Positions 27,253-36,652 of a stretch of 64,000 nucleotides of DNA are shown here, piece by piece. This DNA is from an uncultured bacterium (GTDB lineage: Bacteria > Cyanobacteriota > Vampirovibrionia > Gastranaerophilales > Gastranaerophilaceae): contig CACZCH010000005.1 in the NCBI GenBank assembly GCA_902779645.1, positions 38,125 to 102,124 on the forward strand. Direction: 5' to 3'. The notes under the pieces are model-generated. The model saw nothing but the letters and a program-made list of their open reading frames with translations, was not told the DNA's origin and made no database searches. A program made the translations under genes and the position numbers. Numbering within the stretch: the first letter of the stretch is position 1; each line of letters starts with the position of its first letter.

Positions 27253-28197
27253 ATGGCACAACGTATTGGAGTTGATGTTGGCGGTACTAACGTTAAGATA
27301 GCGCTTGTAAGCGACGAAGGTAAGATAATTTATTCAAATTCAATCCCCACAAGAGCTGAGATGGGATATGAGCATACTATTAACAGCATGAAAGATGCTA
27401 TAAAGGATTTATTAAAAGAAACAAAACTTCAACCTTCTGATATAGAGGGTATGGGTTTTGGTTTCCCCGGACAAATTGACTGCCAAAACGGAATAGTCAG
27501 ACTTGCTCCTAATATCCCCGGCTGGGTAAATATTCCGATTGCCAAGATTATGGAAGAAGAATTCGGGATTGCTACACGTGTTGATAACGACGTAAGAACA
27601 GCAACTTTAGGCGAACTTAATTACGGTGCAGGTGTAGGTTGCGAAAACCTCGTTTGTATAACAGTCGGAACAGGTATCGGTTCAGGGCTTGTTGTTAACG
27701 GGAAATTAGTTCGCGGTGCAAACAACGCTGCAGGGGAGATTGGTCACATCAAGCTAAACATGCAAGGCGGACCTCTTTGCGGCTGCGGCGACAGAGGGTG
27801 TTTGGAAGCTTATGCTTCAGGTCCTTCAATTGTTGCTATGGCAGAAGAATACATAAAGGGCGGAAAATCTACAAAATACAGAGAGCTTGCCAACCCTGAT
27901 ATTACACCTTATATAGTAGCAGTAGCCGCTAAAGAAGGCGACCCGGTTGCCCGTCAAATTTTCAGAGTTATGGGTGAATACATTGGTATGGGATTAGTAA
28001 GCGTAGTCAACCTTCTTAACCCTGAAAAAATCATCATTGGCGGCGGTGTTGCAGATGCAGGCGATATCCTTTTTGACCCGATTAAAGAAACAATCGCAAA
28101 GCGTGCAATGACAATCCAAAGAGAAGTTGAAATCGTACACGCTCAATTAGGAAATACAGCAGGCGTAATAGGTGCAAGTTTACTTATTAAAGCATAG
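27253..28197 (+). CDS. ROK-family glucokinase
   Basis: This 314-residue sugar kinase phosphorylates glucose, or a related hexose, with ATP. The phosphate loop VDVGGTNVKIAL opens it. VDNDVRTATLGE contains the catalytic aspartate, and TVGTGIGSGLVVNGKLVRGANNAAGEIGHI precedes the zinc motif GGPLCGCGDRGCLEAYAS typical of ROK enzymes. A strong AAGAAGGAG ribosome binding site lies upstream. It feeds glycolysis ahead of the pyruvate formate-lyase encoded nearby. Confidence 0.93.
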   Translation: MAQRIGVDVGGTNVKIALVSDEGKIIYSNSIPTRAEMGYEHTINSMKDAIKDLLKETKLQPSDIEGMGFGFPGQIDCQNGIVRLAPNIPGWVNIPIAKIMEEEFGIATRVDNDVRTATLGELNYGAGVGCENLVCITVGTGIGSGLVVNGKLVRGANNAAGEIGHIKLNMQGGPLCGCGDRGCLEAYASGPSIVAMAEEYIKGGKSTKYRELANPDITPYIVAVAAKEGDPVARQIFRVMGEYIGMGLVSVVNLLNPEKIIIGGGVADAGDILFDPIKETIAKRAMTIQREVEIVHAQLGNTAGVIGASLLIKA

Positions 28198-28242
28198 AGC
28201 TGTCATTTGAAAGATTCTGAACTTTAGGTTATATATAATATT

Positions 28243-29124
28243 ATGAAAAAGTTTTTCGGAGTATTTGTAATATTATCTTTGTTAGTCATGCCGTATTCAT
28301 TCGGAGCTGTCGGAGGTTCTATTGTTCGTTTGGATAAAAATAATTTAGAAAAGCCCGAACTTGAATTTCAAGACAATACAAAAAAAATGAACGATTCGCT
28401 TTTGGTTACCAACTCAGAAGAACTTTCAAAGCTGATAGACATACAAAAAGAGCACGATATAAAAGACTTGGAGCTTTTATGGAAAGCAACAGTCGAAAAT
28501 AATCAGGTCATTGAATTTGCGCTTAAAAAACTTGCTACACCAGAATCTCAAAGAAGAATTCATTCGTCATTAATGGCAAAAACTTTATCTGCAATCGTAG
28601 CCGGAGCTTCTTTTGTTCCTAGCCTTATGGGTTCAAACTATGGTGTTCAAACAGCAGCCTTTTCAGCTGGAAGACTTGCACAAGGGCTTATGAACAGAAA
28701 AACTCTTCCGCAGGAAACACCGCTTACAGATACCGAACTCATTGAACTTGCAGGTATGATTGAGGATTTACAGGATGCATTAATCAGTGCATATTATAAT
28801 TACAAAAACACTTTGAGCCTTTTAAAAGATACTCGTTCAAAAATGCTTTTGTACAGTAAAAATTATTCTAACGCACTGAGCGGAAAAGATATTTTGGAAA
28901 TATCAATTTCTTCTTCATTGTACGATTCAATGAAGCTCAGAGAATTTACTCTTGAACAGTCAGCAAAGAAATATCACATTCAGCTTCAAAGACTTGCTGG
29001 CAAAAAAGCTGTTGATTCTTTAGAGTTGTATCAATATGATTTTGATAATATGCTCTACAAAGATTCAAGCAGCCAGAACGAAAAAAATGATAAGCAAAAA
29101 GGGGGTAAAAATGGGAAAAAATAG
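28243..29124 (+). CDS. Exported helical protein, TolC-like, first of a tandem pair
   Basis: This 293-residue protein has a signal peptide (FFGVFVILSLLVMPYSFG). The mature part is mostly helical, with DLELLWKATVENNQVIEFALKKL, a hydrophobic glycine/alanine segment (ALTA to MGSNY region, residues about 110-150) and a long helix containing ELAGMIEDLQDALISAYYNYKNTLSLLK. The helical pattern recalls one half of a TolC-type efflux protein, but it is too short for a whole one. It is paralogous to the next gene and overlaps it by 14 nt. Confidence 0.65.
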   Translation: MKKFFGVFVILSLLVMPYSFGAVGGSIVRLDKNNLEKPELEFQDNTKKMNDSLLVTNSEELSKLIDIQKEHDIKDLELLWKATVENNQVIEFALKKLATPESQRRIHSSLMAKTLSAIVAGASFVPSLMGSNYGVQTAAFSAGRLAQGLMNRKTLPQETPLTDTELIELAGMIEDLQDALISAYYNYKNTLSLLKDTRSKMLLYSKNYSNALSGKDILEISISSSLYDSMKLREFTLEQSAKKYHIQLQRLAGKKAVDSLELYQYDFDNMLYKDSSSQNEKNDKQKGGKNGKK

Positions 29125-30019
29125 AATTCTCTCCTTTGCTTTGATAACTTTAATTACAAGCTTTTTGCAAGTTCAGGCAATAAGTTTAGATGAAGTTAAA
29201 ACTCCAAAAGATTTATTTTACAGATTCGGAACAACTGATACTCCGGAAGTCAAATATGATAAAAGTGACTGCATAGACTTATCAACCCCTGATTTTGATA
29301 TAAAACCCGCTATTGTAAAAGAAACAAAACCTGAGACAAAAAATGAAACAAAAACTTATGCGGATTTGAGCATAAAAAGTATGTCGATGGAAGTTTCAAA
29401 ATCAGTAGACATGGATTATAACGAGATGTTGGAAGATTTGTCTCTGCTCTGGCAAGGTGCTGCTATGAAAAGTGACACAATAAAATTTGCCATATATAAG
29501 CTGTCTAATCCCGATAAAGATAAACCTGATGAAAGTGCAATTAAAAAAGTTATTTCTACAATAGCGGGTATGGGAACATTCTTGGGTGCCGGAAGCGGAA
29601 ACCCTATTCTTGCAAGTGCTGCGCTCATTGGAGGAAATACTCTCGGCATTATGTCACAGGATAATAAAGCTCTGAATTATAAGTATACAAAGGTTACAGA
29701 TGCAGATATGATTATTCTCGTCAGAAAAGTCGACGAACTTCAGCAAAAAATCGTTGACGCATATTATGATTATATGACAGCAAGATTAATGTATGATATG
29801 ACCTCCAAAATGGTTAAAGAAAAAGAAGATACATATAAACGCTCTCTCTCTGAAAAAAAAGAAGTTGTTCTCATAACCGACACATATTATCGTAACGCAA
29901 TTGACGAACAAGTAAAAGCACGCGGAAACTTCTTCGAGAAACGTTCACAACTCGAACAACTCGTCGGGAATGAAGTTTTCAAACAGTTTGAAGAAGTTGT
30001 TGATAAAAGAGTAAATTAA
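29111..30019 (+). CDS. Exported helical protein, TolC-like, second of a tandem pair
   Basis: This encodes 302 residues. ATG 29111 is chosen because AAGGGGGT precedes it and a signal peptide follows directly (ILSFALITLITSFLQVQA). It repeats the plan of the gene before it: DLSLLWQGAAMKSDTIKFAIYKL, a glycine-rich hydrophobic middle and VRKVDELQQKIVDAYYDYMTARLMYDMTSKM. The linker before the first motif is longer and rich in lysine and threonine. The two proteins may form a hetero-oligomeric periplasmic complex; this is inference from pairing. Confidence 0.65.
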   Translation: MGKNRILSFALITLITSFLQVQAISLDEVKTPKDLFYRFGTTDTPEVKYDKSDCIDLSTPDFDIKPAIVKETKPETKNETKTYADLSIKSMSMEVSKSVDMDYNEMLEDLSLLWQGAAMKSDTIKFAIYKLSNPDKDKPDESAIKKVISTIAGMGTFLGAGSGNPILASAALIGGNTLGIMSQDNKALNYKYTKVTDADMIILVRKVDELQQKIVDAYYDYMTARLMYDMTSKMVKEKEDTYKRSLSEKKEVVLITDTYYRNAIDEQVKARGNFFEKRSQLEQLVGNEVFKQFEEVVDKRVN

Positions 30020-30128
30020 GCTTATAAAACTAAATTCCATTTCAATTGTTATATACATAGCCTCTAAAATCATTTACATTTCTTAAAAATTATGATAATT
30101 TTAATGTATATAAGAAGCTGAGGTAATT

Positions 30129-31805
30129 ATGTTTGAGAAGAATTTAGAGTTTATAAAAGATGAAGATTTAAAATCAAGACTTAGAGGGTTTGCTATCGAT
30201 GAAACCAAAGCCAATATGTCATATTGTATGACACGCTCTAACGACTACCTTCTCATGAAACACGATATACCTCTTGACGATTTAGATGACCCAAGAAAAG
30301 CTATCCAAAAAATGATGGCAGACACAATAAAAAAACCGATGGGAAATAATGATATTATTATCACTTTCGGAATTGGACTCTGCTATCAGCTTGATGAGGT
30401 TTTTAACACATATCCGTCAAAGATTTTTGTATACGAACCTGATACAAAACTCTTACACTTTGTACTTAATAATGTTGATATCTCCGACCACTTAAAAAGC
30501 GGAAGAGTATTTATTTTTGATAACCTCGACAGTTTAGTTTCAAAACTTGCCGAAATCTATTTAACAAAAGATAAAGTTGAAATTCTTTACCTTAAAAATT
30601 ATGCGGTTGTTAAAAGCCAAGAGCTTTTAGAACTCACTCAAAAAGTATTTGAGACTTGCAAAAGCAAAATGGTCGACATTAATACAATTACACGTTATTC
30701 AAAAGTTTGGCTTGATAATACTCTCAAAAATATCGGTACAATAAACAAAAGCACTGCATATATGCTTTCTGATTTAGAAGGTAAATTTATCGGTCAAGCA
30801 GCGCTTGTTGCTGCATCAGGTCCTTCGTTAACAGAAAATATTGAGTTTATCAAAAATAACCGTGAAAAATTTGTTATTTTTGCCGTAAACAAAGCTTTAA
30901 AAACTCTTATTGATAACAATATTACTCCGGATTTTATTGTATGCATAGACCCGCGTTTTGTTACAAAAACATTAAAAGGTTATGAAAACCAATTAGAAAA
31001 CATTAACTGCATAACGAATATAAATTCCGAGAGCGGGATTTTAAATAACAAATTTAAAAAAGTATTTATATCTTTCCCTGCAAATGATATGGTTATTAAT
31101 AAATTATCTCAATACAATACTTTTATTAAACAGCAGGAAAGCGGTGGTTCCGCCACCACAATGGCATTTGTCTCTGCTGTAAAAATGGGATTTTCTAAAG
31201 TTGTACTGACAGGCGTAGACCTTGCTTTCAAAGGAGAACAGGTTTATTCGACTGGTGAAGCTTATGAAAAAATTTCAGCAAATGAAATAAAAATTAACTA
31301 TATTACAAAAAATATTACAACAGTACCGTCTGTAACCGGAACGGATGTTGTAACAAGTGATGATTACGCAGCATTTATTAACCACTTTGAAGTATTAATA
31401 AAAGAATTAAATTTTGCATCCACTTATAATACATCTTCTTTTGGAGCAAACATTCCGGGCACGAAAAATATGCCAATTGATAAAATTCCGTTGTTTGGAA
31501 TATCTAATACAACCGCTATTACTCTTGGTGAAGCTAAACCGTTTAAGATTGAAACAAAAGAATGGACAGAAAATGAATTGTTAATAATAAATGAAATAAT
31601 TGCGCTTCTATCTCGTGGAGAATTTTCACCCGCACTTGTTTCAACAATTACAAAATCTCCTTTAATGTACCAGTATATGCAAGCTGATATTTTGGAAGTT
31701 CTTCAATCCAAACTGGCTGACAGACTTGCAGAAAGCTTTATTTCTAAAGCTAAAGAAGGTATAAAATATATTATAGAAGCATTACAAAATAACAATCTTA
31801 TATAG
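30129..31805 (+). CDS. Maf/DUF115-type protein (MptE-like), flagellin glycosylation
   Basis: This 558-residue protein matches the motility accessory factor family: an N-terminal domain, then the DUF115/MptE-like core with ALVAASGPSLTENIEFIK, IIFAVNKALKTL, PDFIVCIDPR and SGGSATTMAFVSAVKMGFSKVVLTGVDLAF. In other bacteria Maf proteins transfer nonulosonic acids to flagellin. No flagellar gene lies in this window, but a sigma-28-type promoter at 36431-36457 suggests the organism is motile. The substrate is inferred. Confidence 0.75.
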   Translation: MFEKNLEFIKDEDLKSRLRGFAIDETKANMSYCMTRSNDYLLMKHDIPLDDLDDPRKAIQKMMADTIKKPMGNNDIIITFGIGLCYQLDEVFNTYPSKIFVYEPDTKLLHFVLNNVDISDHLKSGRVFIFDNLDSLVSKLAEIYLTKDKVEILYLKNYAVVKSQELLELTQKVFETCKSKMVDINTITRYSKVWLDNTLKNIGTINKSTAYMLSDLEGKFIGQAALVAASGPSLTENIEFIKNNREKFVIFAVNKALKTLIDNNITPDFIVCIDPRFVTKTLKGYENQLENINCITNINSESGILNNKFKKVFISFPANDMVINKLSQYNTFIKQQESGGSATTMAFVSAVKMGFSKVVLTGVDLAFKGEQVYSTGEAYEKISANEIKINYITKNITTVPSVTGTDVVTSDDYAAFINHFEVLIKELNFASTYNTSSFGANIPGTKNMPIDKIPLFGISNTTAITLGEAKPFKIETKEWTENELLIINEIIALLSRGEFSPALVSTITKSPLMYQYMQADILEVLQSKLADRLAESFISKAKEGIKYIIEALQNNNLI

Positions 31806-31813
31806 GAGGAAAA

Positions 31814-32452
31814 ATGAAAAAATTATTATATTCTTTACTAGCTTTAAGTATCAGTGTAACAGCAGTTTTTGCATCATCAGACACTGTTCACGTCTCTGCT
31901 GTGAGCGAATTTAATACTGCAAATCCGGCTCAAAAAATTGATGTTAAAGTTATCAGTGATTCCAATTTAGGCAGCCACACCCTGAAAGAAGGGGACATCA
32001 TTCACTGTAATGTAGTAAAAGTAACTGACCCCAAAAGAGGTAAAAGAGCAGCAACTTTTGCTGTTTGCCCTACTTCATACACATCAGATGAGCATACAAC
32101 TCAAATAGATGAAAATTATTACGGTAAATACGCAAGTAAAGTTATTTCAAAAGAAGAACTAAAAAATGTAGACCCGCTAAAAGTCGGTAAGAAAGCTGCA
32201 CTATCTGTCGGTAATCATTTTGTTCAAGGTATAGCTCCCGCTTATTATATGGCAGAAGGTATGATTAAAAATGAGGACGGAAATAGAATAGAATCCGGTG
32301 TTAAAGGAGTATACAAGCATACACCTTTATCCTATATTGAAAAAGGACAGGAAGTTGACATAAAAGAAGGTCAAGAGTTTTACTTAGTTTTCAAACCTTC
32401 AAAAAGTAAAAAATCTGAAGATATAACCAAAGAAGTTCTTGAAGAAGAATAA
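31814..32452 (+). CDS. Exported unknown protein
   Basis: This 212-residue protein has a signal peptide (LLYSLLALSISVTAVFA). The mature part is a mixed domain with the segment HTLKEGDIIHCNVVKVTDPKRGKRAATFAVCPTS. That stretch is likely a small beta barrel, and a glycine-rich loop and charged C-terminus follow. It is 8 nt after the Maf-like gene with AGGAGG in the gap, so it is co-transcribed and ends at a strong terminator. No known family is recognised; the role is probably envelope related. Confidence 0.65.
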   Translation: MKKLLYSLLALSISVTAVFASSDTVHVSAVSEFNTANPAQKIDVKVISDSNLGSHTLKEGDIIHCNVVKVTDPKRGKRAATFAVCPTSYTSDEHTTQIDENYYGKYASKVISKEELKNVDPLKVGKKAALSVGNHFVQGIAPAYYMAEGMIKNEDGNRIESGVKGVYKHTPLSYIEKGQEVDIKEGQEFYLVFKPSKSKKSEDITKEVLEEE

Positions 32453-32480
32453 TAAAAATTAACATAAATTAATAATAACA

Positions 32481-32515
32481 AAAAGCGCTCCTTTTAATAA
32501 AAGGAGCGCTTTTTA
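32481..32515 (+). terminator. Strong rho-independent terminator
   Basis: The 15-bp stem AAAAGCGCTCCTTTT / AAAAGGAGCGCTTTT is followed by a T-run. It ends the Maf-like operon. Confidence 0.92.
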
Positions 32516-32533
32516 TCCATGCCCGAATTTACC

Positions 32534-32584
32534 TTGACAAAAATTCAAATTTCTATCATAATGATAATGATAATAGTTATCATT
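32534..32584 (+). promoter_or_regulatory. Promoter with overlapping Fur boxes
   Basis: TTGACA (32534-32539), 17 nt, then CATAAT (32557-32562). Iterated ATAATGATAATGATAAT and TTATCATT blocks at 32558-32584 form classic Fur boxes over the -10 and start region, implying autoregulation. Confidence 0.8.
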
Positions 32585-32598
32585 AAGGGAAGTGAGAT

Positions 32599-33039
32599 AT
32601 GAGGAATTCGAAGCAAAAAGATATTATTTTGCGTGCGTTGGAAGAGCATTGCGTTCACCCGACAGCTGAAGAATTGTATAAATTTATTCATCAAGAGCAT
32701 GCCGATATCGGAGTAGCAACTGTTTACAGAAATCTTAACAAATTTGCAGAAAAAGGTATAATTCGCAAAATTGTGGGATTAGACGGTTCTTCTCATTTTG
32801 ATAGCTGTATGGAACCGCATTTTCATTTTATTTGTGATTGCTGCGGAAAAATCTATGATATACCAATGAACATTAGCTCTGACTTAATCTCAAAAGCAGA
32901 AGAGTTTACCGACTGCAAAATCACCTCTATGGACATGACATTCAGAGGACTTTGCAGAATGTGCGAAGAAGCACACAGCGGGAAGTATGTTTTTGATGAA
33001 AAAGAAACGGAGATGCTGTTAACTGCAAGTATATCCTAG
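32599..33039 (+). CDS. Fur-family metal-responsive regulator
   Basis: This 146-residue Fur/PerR-type repressor has a winged helix (HPTAEELYKFIHQEHADIGVATVYRNLNKFAEKGIIRKI) and a dimerisation domain with HFHFICDCCGKIYDI. The two CxxC structural zinc motifs are CDCC and CRMC. The metal-sensing histidines are present (SHFDSCMEPHFHF). Whether it senses iron, zinc or peroxide cannot be settled by eye. Fur boxes cover its own promoter and a related palindrome precedes the pyruvate formate-lyase gene. Confidence 0.93.
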   Translation: MRNSKQKDIILRALEEHCVHPTAEELYKFIHQEHADIGVATVYRNLNKFAEKGIIRKIVGLDGSSHFDSCMEPHFHFICDCCGKIYDIPMNISSDLISKAEEFTDCKITSMDMTFRGLCRMCEEAHSGKYVFDEKETEMLLTASIS

Positions 33040-33044
33040 TTTTA

Positions 33045-33107
33045 ATTGTAATGATAACAATTTATATAAGTTAATATTTGTTTATTAAACAATTAAAATG
33101 GTATAAT
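33045..33107 (+). promoter_or_regulatory. Promoter of the formate-lyase genes with two palindromes
   Basis: An ATTGTAATGATAACAAT inverted repeat (33045-33061) resembles a Fur/PerR box. TTGTTTATTAAACAA (33078-33092) is a second perfect inverted repeat, over the -35 region, and TATAAT lies at 33102-33107. The second resembles redox-sensor (Rex) operators, but that is a guess. Confidence 0.5.
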
Positions 33108-33150
33108 TAGAATTCACACTAAAAACTACACAAAAGGAGACATATACACA

Positions 33151-35241
33151 ATGGAAGCAACAATAGAGCGATCCGCAGAGACAAAATACTCAACAACTGA
33201 ATTTATCGGCGGAAAATGGCAAAAAGAAATTAACGTAAGAGATTTTATACAAAGAAACTATACACCTTATGACGGTGATTCAAGTTTCTTGGCTCCTGCA
33301 ACAGAAGCTACAAAAAAATTGTGGGAAGAATGCTGCGACCTGTTCAAAAAAGAACGTGAAAACGGTGGCGTTCTTGACATGGACACAAAAATAGTTTCTT
33401 CTATAACTTCTCACAGCGCTGGATATATCGATAAACCGTTAGAAAAAATTGTAGGTCTCCAAACTGATAAACCACTTAAACGTTCACTCCAGCCTTTTGG
33501 CGGTATAAGAATGGCAGAAGGAGCATGCAAATCTTACGGCTACCAAGTTGATCCTGAAATCTCAGAAATATTTACTAAATACAGAAAAACTCATAACCAA
33601 GGTGTCTTTGATGCTTACACTCCTGAAATGAAAAGAGCTCGTCATGCTGCGATTTTAACAGGACTTCCTGATGCGTACGGAAGAGGACGTATTATAGGCG
33701 ATTATAGAAGAATTGCTCTTTATGGTATTGACAGACTCGTATATGACAAAATTGAACAACACAATTCAATTGACGGTGATATGACTCCTGAGAAAATACA
33801 ACTCAAAGAAGAAATCTCCGAACAGATTAAAGCTTTGTGGGAAATGGCAGAGCTTGGTAAAACATACGGTTTTGACATAACACAGCCCGCAAGAAATGCA
33901 CGTGAGGCTGTTCAATGGTTATATTTTGGTTACTTATCAGCAGTAAAAGAACAAAATGGTGCTGCCATGAGTATCGGAAGAACCTCAACCTTCTTGGATA
34001 TATTTATTGAAAGAGATTTGCGCGACGGGATTTTAACCGAATCGGAAGCTCAAGAATTAATTGACCATTTTATAATGAAGCTGAGATTGGTTAAATTTGC
34101 AAGAACTCCCGAATATAATGCACTATTCTCAGGAGATCCGACTTGGGTAACAGAATCTATCGGCGGTGTAGGGGTTGACGGACGTCATATGGTTACAAAG
34201 AACTCTTTCAGATACCTTCATACACTTGAGAATCTTGGTACTGCACCGGAACCTAACCTAACGGTTTTGTGGTCAAAGAATTTACCGCACAATTTTAAGC
34301 AATATGCTGCTCACATTTCTATTACAACTTCATCTATTCAATATGAAAATGATGACCAGATGAGAACTGTTCACGGTGATGATTACGCAATTGCGTGCTG
34401 TGTATCTTCAATGGTTGTGGGTAAAGAAATGCAGTTCTTCGGAGCAAGAGCAAACTTGGCTAAATGCTTGTTGTACGCTATCAACGGCGGTGTTGACGAA
34501 AGATTAAAAGAACAAATCGGGCCGAAATACAGACCGATAACTTCAGAATATCTTGATTATGACGAAGTTATGGAAAAATATGATGATATGATGGAATGGC
34601 TTGCAGGTTTGTATGTTAATACTTTAAACGTAATTCATTATATGCACGACAAATACTGCTATGAACGTTCTCAAATGGCACTTCATGACAGAGATGTAAA
34701 AAGATACTTTGCAACAGGTATTGCAGGATTATCAGTTGTTGCAGACTCACTTTCCGCAATTAAATATGCAAAAGTAAAAACTATTCGTGATGAAAACGGC
34801 ATAGTTGTTGATTATGAGATAGAAGGAGATTTCCCGAAATACGGAAATAACGATGACAGAGTTGACCAAATTGCAGTGGATTTAGTTCATAAATTTATGA
34901 ACATGATTAGAAAACATTATACATACAGGAACTCAATCCCTACAATGTCAATTCTTACAATCACTTCAAACGTCGTTTACGGTAAGAAAACAGGCAATAC
35001 ACCTGACGGAAGAAAACAAGGTGTTCCGCTTGCTCCGGGAGCAAACCCAATGCACGGAAGAGATTCTAACGGTGCGGTAGCTTCGCTGGCTTCTGTTGCT
35101 AAACTTCCGTTCAGCGATGCACAAGACGGTATATCCAATACTTTTTCTATAATACCGAATGCTTTAGGTAAAGATGAAGTATTTATGGGAGATTTGGATA
35201 TACAACTTGATTGTGGCTGCTGTAATGATGTTATTAAGTAA
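33151..35241 (+). CDS. pflB: Pyruvate formate-lyase, catalytic part without the glycyl-radical domain
   Basis: PFL cleaves pyruvate with CoA to acetyl-CoA and formate. This 696-residue polypeptide keeps the whole barrel, including WKEFxxG-type N-terminal residues ([21 protein letters not shown]), the tandem catalytic cysteines C416-C417 in AIACCVSSM and [14 protein letters not shown]. It then stops with an odd cysteine-rich tail ([11 protein letters not shown]) just where the glycyl-radical domain should begin. That domain is encoded by the next gene in the same frame after a few stop codons. The enzyme should need both chains. No activase gene is nearby. Confidence 0.92.
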   Translation: MEATIERSAETKYSTTEFIGGKWQKEINVRDFIQRNYTPYDGDSSFLAPATEATKKLWEECCDLFKKERENGGVLDMDTKIVSSITSHSAGYIDKPLEKIVGLQTDKPLKRSLQPFGGIRMAEGACKSYGYQVDPEISEIFTKYRKTHNQGVFDAYTPEMKRARHAAILTGLPDAYGRGRIIGDYRRIALYGIDRLVYDKIEQHNSIDGDMTPEKIQLKEEISEQIKALWEMAELGKTYGFDITQPARNAREAVQWLYFGYLSAVKEQNGAAMSIGRTSTFLDIFIERDLRDGILTESEAQELIDHFIMKLRLVKFARTPEYNALFSGDPTWVTESIGGVGVDGRHMVTKNSFRYLHTLENLGTAPEPNLTVLWSKNLPHNFKQYAAHISITTSSIQYENDDQMRTVHGDDYAIACCVSSMVVGKEMQFFGARANLAKCLLYAINGGVDERLKEQIGPKYRPITSEYLDYDEVMEKYDDMMEWLAGLYVNTLNVIHYMHDKYCYERSQMALHDRDVKRYFATGIAGLSVVADSLSAIKYAKVKTIRDENGIVVDYEIEGDFPKYGNNDDRVDQIAVDLVHKFMNMIRKHYTYRNSIPTMSILTITSNVVYGKKTGNTPDGRKQGVPLAPGANPMHGRDSNGAVASLASVAKLPFSDAQDGISNTFSIIPNALGKDEVFMGDLDIQLDCGCCNDVIK

Positions 35242-35262
35242 TAAAAATAAAAGGAGAATAAA

Positions 35263-35676
35263 ATGACAACTCAACAAGAAGAAAATTTAATAAATTTATT
35301 GGACGGTTATTGTGAAAAAGGCGGACACCACCTGAATGTTAATGTATTCAACAGAGAAACATTGATTGACGCGCAAGCTCATCCTGAAAAGTATCCGCAA
35401 TTAACGGTTCGTGTTTCGGGTTATGCTGTTAACTTTATTAAACTGACAAAAGAACAGCAGGATGATGTTATCTCAAGAACCTTCCATTCATCAATCGGTT
35501 CTCCATCTTCTTCACATTTAGTTGAAGAACACAAAATTGAAGAAAGTACTATTGAACATACTCCTGTTCAAGAATCTCACACAATTCCGAGAACAAGCAT
35601 AGGTTCTATGTCTATGCCGTCTGATTTCAACAGAACAAATAAAGCTTCTGAAATAAAAGAAAAAATCAATATATAG
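35263..35676 (+). CDS. Detached glycyl-radical domain of pyruvate formate-lyase
   Basis: The first 75 of 137 residues are the missing C-terminus of [47 protein letters not shown] with the radical glycine G53, and [14 protein letters not shown]. It has its own AAGGAG site and ATG, in the same frame as the upstream gene and separated from it by 21 nt with several stop codons. It resembles PFL's own C-terminus more than the E. coli spare part GrcA. A further 60-residue serine/histidine-rich tail is extra and looks disordered. It probably inserts into the active site of the partner. Confidence 0.88.
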   Translation: MTTQQEENLINLLDGYCEKGGHHLNVNVFNRETLIDAQAHPEKYPQLTVRVSGYAVNFIKLTKEQQDDVISRTFHSSIGSPSSSHLVEEHKIEESTIEHTPVQESHTIPRTSIGSMSMPSDFNRTNKASEIKEKINI

Positions 35677-35700
35677 GATTATTCAAAAACACTAATAAAA

Positions 35701-35732
35701 AAAAGCGCGCCTATTAGGCGCGCCCTCTTTTG
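35701..35732. terminator. Bidirectional terminator
   Basis: A GCGCGCC / GGCGCGC stem with a 5-nt loop lies at 35705-35723. A run of A on the left provides the T-run for the minus strand and CTCTTTT provides that for the plus strand. Confidence 0.85.
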
Positions 35733-35744
35733 TTTATAACAATT

Positions 35745-36395
35745 TTAAAACTCAGCACCGAAAATCTTTTCTGCTAAAGCTTTATATTTTTCAAAAACAT
35801 AACCGGAGGTTATATTGTATTCAAGTACATGATTATGCTCTTTTTCATCAGGATTTTCACCCTCTACTGATGCACGTTCTTTTGAAAAAACAACTTCTTC
35901 GACATCCATATCTTTGTCTACACCATTTGAATCCACTTCATCATGTTTTTGGGTATTTGTACTTACACAAATTTCTTCTATTTTTCCGTCCTTATCATAC
36001 CAAACTTTTATCCAGCGTCCATCAGGCAAGGTTGCTTTTTTATAGTTCTTTTCATTATTTTTTTCTATATTAGCACTGCTTGGATTTGATGCAACTTCAT
36101 TAAGCATTTTTTCGGCATCGTCTATATTTTTTTGAGCAGTTTCAGTACTGTATCCAAAGTATTCCTGCATTATTTTTTGTACTGCTTCGCCACCTCTTCT
36201 TAAATAATATTTTATACTCTTTACAGCATTATTCAACTCAATATAATTTTTAATATGTTTGCCACCAACTTTATCTGCAAACGCGTTCCAAATAGAAGCC
36301 TGAATTTTATTATCAGCTTTACCATCCATCTTGTCCAAGCTATTAAAAATAGCACCACAATCTAACTTACCATTAGCAATAACATTAAAATCCAT
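35745..36395 (-). CDS. Unknown protein with sigma-28 promoter
   Basis: This 216-residue protein starts MDFNVIANGKLDCGAIFNSLDKMDGKADNK. The segment SLDKMDGKADNKIQASIWNAF resembles an EF-hand-like or dockerin-like DxDG loop, but is not complete. A helical region and an acidic middle (VDSNGVDKDMDVEEVVFSKER) follow. There is no signal peptide. It has an AAAGGAG ribosome binding site and a textbook sigma-28 promoter, so it may be expressed with late flagellar genes. Confidence 0.7.
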   Translation of the reverse strand: MDFNVIANGKLDCGAIFNSLDKMDGKADNKIQASIWNAFADKVGGKHIKNYIELNNAVKSIKYYLRRGGEAVQKIMQEYFGYSTETAQKNIDDAEKMLNEVASNPSSANIEKNNEKNYKKATLPDGRWIKVWYDKDGKIEEICVSTNTQKHDEVDSNGVDKDMDVEEVVFSKERASVEGENPDEKEHNHVLEYNITSGYVFEKYKALAEKIFGAEF

Positions 36396-36430
36396 AACAT
36401 ATACTCCTTTCGTGTCGTATTATGGAATAT

Positions 36431-36457
36431 ATATCGGCATAAATTTTAAAAACTTTA
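36431..36457 (-). promoter_or_regulatory. Sigma-28 (FliA-type) promoter
   Basis: On the minus strand TAAAGTTT, 11 nt, then GCCGATAT. This matches the consensus TAAAGTTT-N11-GCCGATAA in all but the last base, and lies about 36 nt before the start codon. Confidence 0.8.
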
Positions 36458-36622
36458 GGGCTAAAAGATATAATTTTTCTATTCTACTCTATTCCATTTT
36501 ATTCTAATTGGCATTATGACAAGATTTGAACTAATTGTAACAATTTTTCTTTTTGTTTAACAATTGGTTACAAATCTTAATATTTTTCTTCCGGATAGAG
36601 TTTGCATAAGGTCGGAATTTAA

Positions 36623-36652
36623 TGAGATTCTTCGCTAACGTTTAGTATGACG
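36623..36652. repeat. Dispersed TGAGATTCTTCGC...AGTATGACG repeat
   Basis: This is a short copy of the repeat family seen in inverted arrangements at 42571-42653 and 52408-52608. The 417-nt gap 36396-36812 otherwise holds the sigma-28 promoter, TGTAACAA/GGTTACAA boxes and a GTAAAGGG tandem near 36775-36795. Confidence 0.6.
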
